A stretch of 7,504 bases of DNA from Bacteroidales bacterium UBA3816 (GTDB lineage: Bacteria > Bacteroidota > Bacteroidia > Bacteroidales > P3), in contig DFDY01000204.1 in assembly GCA_002368955.1 (NCBI GenBank), positions 1 to 7,504 of the forward strand, given 5' to 3'. This document shows positions 4,530-7,504 of the stretch, one piece after another. The stretch's first letter is position 1. Each line of letters begins with the position of its first letter. The position numbers and the translations under genes are program-made. The notes under the pieces are model-generated. The model was not told where the DNA came from and ran no database searches. It was given only the letters and a program-made list of their open reading frames with translations.

Positions 4530-7247
4530 ATGACTAAATTTGTTTACACTTTTGGAGGTAGGACGGCTGAGGGTAGGGCCGACATGAAGAACCTTTTGGG
4601 CGGCAAGGGTGCCAACTTGGCCGAGATGTGCCTGCTGGGTCTTCCTGTGCCTGCCGGACTGACGATTACGACAGAGTGCTGCACGGCTTATTATGAGAAT
4701 AACTGTGAGCTTCCCGACGGGCTTATGGACGAAGTGTGGAAGGGTATGGAGAATGTGGAGAAGCTGATGGGCATGAAGTATGACGACCCCCAGAACCCCC
4801 TGCTGGTGAGTTGCCGTTCCGGTGCGCGCACCTCTATGCCTGGTATGATGGACACGGTCCTCAACATAGGTCTTTCTTCTAAGACCATCCCCGGTATGCT
4901 GAAGCGTACCAATAATCCTCGTTTTGTTTATGACTCTTACCGCCGTCTGATTATGATGTATGCCGACGTGGTGATGGAAAAGAGCGAGGGCATCGAGCCC
5001 GCCGACGGCAAGGGCATCCGCAAACAGCTGGACGACATGCTGGACGCCTATAAGGCCAGCCACGGCTACAAGAGCGACACCGACCTGACCGCCGACGACC
5101 TGAAACAGCTGGCCGAGGACTTCAAGGCCAAGGTGAAAGAGGTGTTGGGCACCGATTTTCCCGATGATGCCAAGGCCCAGATGGAGGGCGGCATCAAGGC
5201 CGTTTTCAAGTCGTGGAATGGCAAGAAGGCCGTCAGCTACCGCGCCATTGAGGGCATCCCCGACGACTGGGGCACTGCCGTGAACGTGCAGGCCATGGTC
5301 TTCGGCAACATGGGCGACAACAGTGCTACCGGCGTGGCTTTCACCCGCAACCCCGCCACCGGCGAGAACAGGTTCTACGGCGAGTGGCTGGTCAACGCAC
5401 AGGGCGAGGACGTGGTGGCCGGTATTCGTACCCCCAGCCCCCTCAACGAGGAGACCAAGAACGACCAGAACAGAAATATGCCTTCGCTGCAGAACCTGAT
5501 GCCCAACATCTATGCCGAGTTGTGCCAGATTAGAGAGATTTTGGAGAAGAACTATCACGACATGCTGGACATCGAGTTCACCATTCAGGACGGCAAGCTG
5601 TACATGCTGCAGTGCCGCGTGGGCAAACGCACAGGTGTGGCCGCGCTGAACATGTCTCTTGACATGTGTGCCGAAGGCCTCATCAACGAGAAAGAGGTGG
5701 TGATGCGCATGAGCCCCGCTCAGTTGGACGAGCTGCTGCACCCCATCCTTGACGCCGAAGACGAGAAGAAACACAAACCCATTGCCAAGGGACTGCCTGC
5801 CGGCCCTGGCGGTGCTGTCGGATATATTGCTTTCACCAACGAGAAGGCCAAGGAGTATCGCCGCGCCAAAATCCAGTGCATCCTGGTGCGCGAAGAGACC
5901 AACCCCGAAGATGTCGAGGGCATGCGCGCCGCTAACGGCATCCTGACCGCCCGCGGTGGCATGACCTCCCATGCAGCCCTGGTGGCCCGTGGTTGGGGCA
6001 AGTGCTGCATTGTGGGTTGCGAGGACCTCATTATTGATGCCGAGGCCAAAACCCTCACCATTGGCAAGAAAACTTATGGCGAAGGCGACCTCCTTTCGCT
6101 CAACGGCTCCAAAGGCTGGGTGTATGACGGCATGATTCGCATGGTGGATGCCACCACCAATCCCCGCTTCCAGTCGTTTATGGACATCGTTGACCGCTAC
6201 CGTACTATGGGTGTGCGTGCCAATGCCGACAACCCCGAGGATGCTCAGCGTGCCATTGACTTTGGCGCCGAGGGCATTGGTCTGTTCCGCATCGAGCACA
6301 TGTTCTATGGCAAGAACAGTGAGAAGCCCTTGGAAAAACTGCGCAACATGATTTTGAGCGACACCACCGAAACCCGTAGAGACTGGCTGAATGAACTGGA
6401 ACCCTATATCAAAGATGTGGCCAAGCACACCCTGAAGGTGATGGACGGCAAGCCCCTCACATTCCGTCTGATGGACCCCCCGCTGCACGAGTTTGTCCCC
6501 CAAACCGAATCGAAGCAGCGCGAGGTGGCCGAGGAGCGTGGCATGGATTTTGAAGACATCAAATCACGCGTGGAAGCCCTGCGCGAGGTGAACCCCATGA
6601 TGGGTATGCGTGGTGTGCGTCTGGGTATTATCTACCCCGAAATCACCGAGACGCAGTATCGCGCCCTCTTCAGTGCTACCGCCGAACTGCTGCAGGAAGG
6701 CTATCATCCGCATCTCGAAATCATGGTCCCGCTCACCATCAATGTCCACGAGCTGGAACACCAGAAGATGCTGGCCGACCGTGTGAAGGCCGAAGTGCAG
6801 GCAAAATACGGTGTGTACATCTCCTATATGTACGGCACTATGATTGAAATTCCGCGTGCTGCCATCGTGGCCAACCGTATTGCCGAGGTGGCCGAATTCT
6901 TCAGCTTTGGCACCAACGACCTTACGCAGATGACTTTCGGCTTCAGCCGCGACGATGTCAACTCCATCGTCCACACCTATGTCGATGAGAAGATCTTGAA
7001 GGCCGACCCCTTCAACACCATCGACCAAAAGGGTGTGGGTCAGCTGGTGAAGATGGGTGTGGACCGTGGCCGCAGCAGCCGCGAGAACCTCAAGTGCGGC
7101 GTTTGCGGCGAGCATGGCGGCGACCCCGCTTCGGTGGAATTCTTCTATCAGACCGGCCTGAACTATGTCAGCTGCAGCCCCTACCGCGTGCCTTTGGCAC
7201 GTCTGGCAGCTGCCCAGGCAGCCATCAAGGCCAGCAACAGAAGATAG
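4530..7247 (+). CDS. ppdK: pyruvate, phosphate dikinase
   Basis: The enzyme interconverts pyruvate + ATP + Pi and PEP + AMP + PPi in the cytoplasm. At 905 residues it is slightly longer than the 874-residue Clostridium symbiosum enzyme; the key residues match with an offset of 26-29. The N-terminal ATP-grasp region (about 1-365) has SCRSGARTSMPGMMDTV with Arg96, AFTRNPATGE (270-279), QGEDVVAGIRTP (291-302), and Glu349, Gln361 and Arg363 in DIEF/LQCR. The swivelling phosphohistidine domain carries catalytic His481 in GGMTSHAALVARGWG; Thr479, two residues before it, is the position modified by PDRP-type regulatory proteins in other species. The C-terminal TIM barrel binds PEP/pyruvate through Arg587 (GLFRIEHMF), Arg646 (FRLMDPPLHEF), Asn796-Asp797 (SFGTNDLTQ) and catalytic Cys859 (CGVCGEHGG). 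All expected active-site residues are present, so it should be functional. The pckA gene starts 41 bases downstream with no terminator between, suggesting one operon for the PEP-pyruvate-oxaloacetate node. Confidence 0.98.
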   Translation: MTKFVYTFGGRTAEGRADMKNLLGGKGANLAEMCLLGLPVPAGLTITTECCTAYYENNCELPDGLMDEVWKGMENVEKLMGMKYDDPQNPLLVSCRSGARTSMPGMMDTVLNIGLSSKTIPGMLKRTNNPRFVYDSYRRLIMMYADVVMEKSEGIEPADGKGIRKQLDDMLDAYKASHGYKSDTDLTADDLKQLAEDFKAKVKEVLGTDFPDDAKAQMEGGIKAVFKSWNGKKAVSYRAIEGIPDDWGTAVNVQAMVFGNMGDNSATGVAFTRNPATGENRFYGEWLVNAQGEDVVAGIRTPSPLNEETKNDQNRNMPSLQNLMPNIYAELCQIREILEKNYHDMLDIEFTIQDGKLYMLQCRVGKRTGVAALNMSLDMCAEGLINEKEVVMRMSPAQLDELLHPILDAEDEKKHKPIAKGLPAGPGGAVGYIAFTNEKAKEYRRAKIQCILVREETNPEDVEGMRAANGILTARGGMTSHAALVARGWGKCCIVGCEDLIIDAEAKTLTIGKKTYGEGDLLSLNGSKGWVYDGMIRMVDATTNPRFQSFMDIVDRYRTMGVRANADNPEDAQRAIDFGAEGIGLFRIEHMFYGKNSEKPLEKLRNMILSDTTETRRDWLNELEPYIKDVAKHTLKVMDGKPLTFRLMDPPLHEFVPQTESKQREVAEERGMDFEDIKSRVEALREVNPMMGMRGVRLGIIYPEITETQYRALFSATAELLQEGYHPHLEIMVPLTINVHELEHQKMLADRVKAEVQAKYGVYISYMYGTMIEIPRAAIVANRIAEVAEFFSFGTNDLTQMTFGFSRDDVNSIVHTYVDEKILKADPFNTIDQKGVGQLVKMGVDRGRSSRENLKCGVCGEHGGDPASVEFFYQTGLNYVSCSPYRVPLARLAAAQAAIKASNRR

Positions 7248-7288
7248 TCGGTCACCTTTTTTAGATAGTAAAATAATCTATACATACA

Positions 7289-7504
7289 ATGAACGAAAAA
7301 TTAGTTAAAGATCTCGAATGCCTCGGTATTACTGGAATAAAGAGCATTCATTACAACAATTCTTACGAAGAGTATTTTCAATTTGAGTCCGACCCTTCGC
7401 TCACAGGATATGACAAGGGGCAGCTCACAGAGCTGGGAGCCATGAATGTCATGACTGGCATTTATACCGGCCGTTCGCCCAAAGACAAATATATTGTCAT
7501 GGAC
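7289..7504 (+). CDS. pckA: phosphoenolpyruvate carboxykinase (ATP), N-terminal part
   Basis: The frame opens with ATG 7289 (MNEKLVKDLECLGI) and stays open for 72 codons to the edge of the window, so the gene is cut by the boundary. The motif GIYTGRSPKDKYIV is the conserved N-terminal signature of ATP-dependent PEP carboxykinases; its Arg contacts the oxaloacetate/PEP substrate. The nucleotide-binding and metal sites lie outside the window. The enzyme converts oxaloacetate + ATP to PEP + CO2 + ADP. In succinate-forming Bacteroidales it largely runs in reverse, fixing CO2 and making ATP. The preceding 41 bases (7248-7288) hold no TAnnTTTG box and only a weak TAGAT/ATCTA repeat (7262-7266, 7276-7280), so cotranscription with ppdK is likely. 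Confidence 0.95.
   Translation, partial: MNEKLVKDLECLGITGIKSIHYNNSYEEYFQFESDPSLTGYDKGQLTELGAMNVMTGIYTGRSPKDKYIVMD

Noticed and set aside
4521..6503. 660-codon minus-strand ORF opposite ppdK
   Set aside because: It is an antisense shadow of a gene with all active-site motifs of pyruvate phosphate dikinase. Its His/Val/Leu/Gly-rich sequence is what strong third-position GC bias produces on the reverse strand. No start signal or family motif supports it.
7258..7280. possible terminator between ppdK and pckA
   Set aside because: There is a T run but no preceding GC-rich stem, and the TAGAT/ATCTA repeat is only 5 bp of A/T-rich pairs, so it would not stop transcription.

Overview
The window looks like chromosomal DNA of a Bacteroidota bacterium, most likely of the order Bacteroidales. 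Four things point there: -7 boxes of the form TAnnTTTG instead of TATAAT (852-859, 2636-2643, 4465-4472); a secreted protein ending in a type IX secretion (T9SS) sorting domain; an OmpA-like envelope protein of Bacteroidales style; and a Bacteroidales-type pyruvate phosphate dikinase directly followed by ATP-dependent PEP carboxykinase. Genus cannot be decided from the sequence alone.

Layout. Positions 1-850 hold no convincing intact gene. On the minus strand one reading frame can be followed from about 738 down to a tandem stop at 1-6, broken by six in-frame stops; three small hairpins lie inside it (127-223). I read this as a decayed gene or repeat-derived sequence. A complete transcription unit follows: a -7 box at 852, an OmpA-family envelope protein (902-2329), and an excellent intrinsic terminator (2365-2390). 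The next intergenic stretch (2391-2650) holds three consecutive hairpins, then the best promoter and the only clear Shine-Dalgarno sequence in the window. These drive a 45-residue secreted peptide (2669-2806). A 7-bp hairpin separates it from a T9SS-secreted protein (2884-4244) whose reading frame is broken at a run of eight T (3292-3299). One -1 slip, or one extra T, restores a continuous 453-residue protein with signal peptide, a beta-sandwich-like domain and a C-terminal sorting domain. The gene is also mosaic in composition, with an AT-rich front and a GC-rich back.

The 285-base gap after it contains a C8A7 tract, a 7-bp inverted repeat and a 36-base near-perfect palindrome, then a promoter for ppdK (4530-7247). 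The pckA gene starts 41 bases after ppdK, with no terminator or recognisable promoter between, and runs off the window. The two enzymes interconvert pyruvate, PEP and oxaloacetate and are probably cotranscribed.

Most of the window is ordinary housekeeping or envelope biology. The parts most worth a second look are the T8 frameshift in the T9SS gene with its small-peptide leader, the hairpin elements on both sides of that unit, and the decayed minus-strand sequence at the left edge. I found no defence system, CRISPR array, RNA gene or intact mobile element.
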